Assembly: GCA_019410445.1 (NCBI GenBank)
Contig: DXSO01000015.1
Coordinates: forward strand, 1 to 22,637
Length of the DNA: 22,637 nucleotides
From: Sutterella sp.
Lineage (GTDB): Bacteria > Pseudomonadota > Gammaproteobacteria > Burkholderiales > Burkholderiaceae_F
Direction of reading: 5' to 3'
Shown here piece by piece: positions 21,238 through 22,637 of the stretch (positions are counted from its first letter, which is position 1; each line of letters starts with the position of its first letter). The notes under the pieces are model-generated. The model did no database searches. It was not told the DNA's origin and saw only the letters and a list, made by a program, of their open reading frames with translations. Made by a program: the position numbers and the translations under genes.

Positions 21238-22371
21238 ATGAAGTTGCGTCATACGCTGACGGCCTGTGCCGTTGCCGTCTTTTCCGCAGTGTCCGGTGTT
21301 CAAGCTGCTGAAGTGCAAATCTACGGGTTGATCGATACGGGTTTGAGCTTTACGAGTGTGGATGCAGACAACGGTGCTGGCCGCCAGGACAATTTGTCTA
21401 TGGGACAAAGCCAGTTGGCTCCCAACCGTTGGGGCTTCCGCGGAACGGAAGATCTGGGCAATGGCTTTAAGGTCGGCTTTAATCTCGAAGGTCAGTTTGC
21501 TTCCGACACGGGCACGATGACGGGGGGAACTCGTATTTTTCACCGCACGGCTCAGGTGTCTTTGATTTCTGACGCATACGGTACTCTCAATCTGGGCCGC
21601 TCCGGCGCCCTGCGCAGCGGTTTCGGAACGACCGGTATTTGGAATCCCAAGACCAATCCGTTTAGCAATTCCGCAGGCAGCTATATTGCCGGTCACAAAT
21701 ACATCATGCCGGGCGGATTCAAGGCGATTGACAACGCCATTACCTATCAGTCGCCGGTTTGGGCGGGTGCTCAGCTGCACCTGCAGTACTCAAGTTCCAC
21801 TGATTCCACAGGTGTGGAAAACAAGGATTCTGCCAATCGTCAATGGGGTGTAGGTCTGACATATTCCAACGGCCCCTTGCATGCCGTGGCAATTCTGGAT
21901 TCGGTTTTGTACAAAACCAACGGTACGGATCCGGAACGAGCGCTTGCATTTTCTGCCGAAGCCGACTACAACTTTGACGTGGCTAAGATTTACGTGGCCG
22001 GCATGTGGTTCGATGACATGAAGACATCGGAGTTCCTGGGTCACACATTCGGCAGCAGCACGCCTTTGACTACAGGAGCCTTTAAGGATAAGGCTTTGGA
22101 AGGCTACAGTCTCGAGCTTGGTGCAGATGTTCCGGTGCCCGGCGGTACCTTCAAGGTTAACTTCGGTTGGATGGATGCTGAAGGCAGTGAAGACAGCTCG
22201 CTTGAAACCGATCGCTTGTCCGTGGGTGTGGGTTACGTTTATCCGCTTTCCAAGCGTTCGCAGCTTTACACGGCCGCAGGCTATATCCGCGACAGCTACA
22301 AGTCGGCAGGTCAGGATGAGATCAATCCAGATGCCTACGAAGTCATTGTGGGCGTGCTGCATCGCTTCTGA
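21238..22371 (+). CDS. Gram-negative trimeric porin (Porin_4 / OmpC-like)
   Basis: A 377-residue outer-membrane beta-barrel porin. A Sec signal peptide (MKLRHTLTACAVAVFSAVSG onward, cut after VQA at residue 23) leads to AEVQIYGLIDTGL, the usual first strand of betaproteobacterial porins. NRWGFRGTEDLGNGFKVGF and the aromatic-ended terminal strand VLHRF, needed for barrel assembly, are characteristic. The ATG at 21238 is preceded by AAGGAG at a good spacing; frame-open codons upstream to 21160 are not needed and would bury the signal peptide. It is divergent from the kinase gene, and shares its palindromic box with the flavoprotein operon, so it may let in the reductase substrate. That link is inference. 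Confidence 0.93.
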   Translation: MKLRHTLTACAVAVFSAVSGVQAAEVQIYGLIDTGLSFTSVDADNGAGRQDNLSMGQSQLAPNRWGFRGTEDLGNGFKVGFNLEGQFASDTGTMTGGTRIFHRTAQVSLISDAYGTLNLGRSGALRSGFGTTGIWNPKTNPFSNSAGSYIAGHKYIMPGGFKAIDNAITYQSPVWAGAQLHLQYSSSTDSTGVENKDSANRQWGVGLTYSNGPLHAVAILDSVLYKTNGTDPERALAFSAEADYNFDVAKIYVAGMWFDDMKTSEFLGHTFGSSTPLTTGAFKDKALEGYSLELGADVPVPGGTFKVNFGWMDAEGSEDSSLETDRLSVGVGYVYPLSKRSQLYTAAGYIRDSYKSAGQDEINPDAYEVIVGVLHRF

Positions 22372-22421
22372 TGTGGATACAGAAACGACGTTAGTTTTCG
22401 TTTGATTTGAAAACAAAGGAG

Positions 22422-22457
22422 TGCACCGGAGGAGTCATTGGCTTTCCGGTGCATTTT
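22422..22457 (+). terminator. Terminator of the porin gene
   Basis: TGCACCGGA (22422-22430) and TCCGGTGCA (22445-22453) form a perfect 9-bp stem with a 14-nt loop. TTTTGTCTTT follows. It lies 50 bp after the porin stop codon. Confidence 0.85.
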
Positions 22458-22516
22458 GTCTTTGAGGAAAGGAACCCCAGTTTTTTCCAAAAAGAAATAT
22501 TGTTCAGGAGAAAGAT

Positions 22517-22637
22517 ATGAAAGACACGAGTATTTCCCGACGCAGTCTGTTTCAGGCGGCGGGGTGTGCTTTGGGCGTCGGCTTTGTACCCAAAGCGATT
22601 TCTGCTGAAAAAGAGGAAGTCTGGACCGGCTATACGG
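22517..22637 (+). CDS. Tat-exported protein, 5' part only
   Basis: The frame is open from ATG 22517 to the window edge (40 codons). AGGAG at 22506-22510 is a good ribosome binding site. The N-terminus has a twin-arginine signal, SRRSLFQAAG at residues 7-16, followed by a hydrophobic stretch and a probable signal cleavage near residue 30 (AISA then EKEEVW). The protein is therefore exported folded, most often with a cofactor bound, which suits a periplasmic redox enzyme. The window stops before any family motif, so no function is given. It follows the porin behind a terminator. Confidence 0.8.
   Translation, partial: MKDTSISRRSLFQAAGCALGVGFVPKAISAEKEEVWTGYT

Noticed and set aside
1..22637. 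CRISPR array, insertion sequence, integrase or prophage
   Set aside because: No regularly spaced repeats, transposase or integrase motifs or flanking duplications were found. The tRNA-Asn is intact and not followed by a mobile element.

Overview
The window looks like chromosomal DNA of a Gram-negative betaproteobacterium of the Sutterellaceae type (Sutterella/Parasutterella-like, order Burkholderiales). This is inferred from the trimeric-porin family gene, the yhbY / rlmE-ftsH-folP neighbourhood, the Tat-exported flavoprotein reductase with a TtrSR-like two-component system, and moderate GC content. I could not run a database search, so the taxon is an inference. There are 15 complete protein genes, one gene cut by the right edge and one tRNA. 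I saw no insertion sequence, prophage, CRISPR array or rRNA.

Left part (1-5060): a terminator of an off-window gene, a TauE/SafE-type anion exporter, a convergent Fsr-type MFS exporter, then pit1, a long PiT-family phosphate transporter with a C-terminal helical domain and a good Pho box upstream. A tRNA-Asn(GTT) with promoter and terminator follows on the minus strand.

Middle (5180-16260): housekeeping genes. An aspartate/aromatic aminotransferase (minus) is divergent from uvrB (plus). uvrB overlaps tail-to-tail with a phosphoglycolate-phosphatase-like HAD gene. This gene lies just beyond the terminator of pit2, a second long PiT paralog that also has a Pho box. yhbY (minus) and rlmE-ftsH-folP (plus) follow. 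The two pit genes share a 148-bp stretch with no nucleotide difference inside otherwise diverged genes, which points to recent gene conversion.

Right part (16360-22637): a candidate respiratory module. On the minus strand are a sensor kinase with a periplasmic binding-protein-like domain, a LuxR/FixJ-type response regulator translationally coupled to it, a Tat-exported FAD-binding reductase, and a small secreted FMN-binding protein. A porin is divergent from the kinase, and a further Tat-exported protein begins at the right edge. The perfect palindrome TTACGCACGTAA occurs upstream of both the reductase and the porin, in each case exactly 9 nt before a -10-like hexamer in the direction of transcription. 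It is the best candidate for the regulator's operator. The picture is that a periplasmic ligand is sensed and then imported through the porin and reduced by the flavoprotein pair. The substrate and electron donor are unknown.
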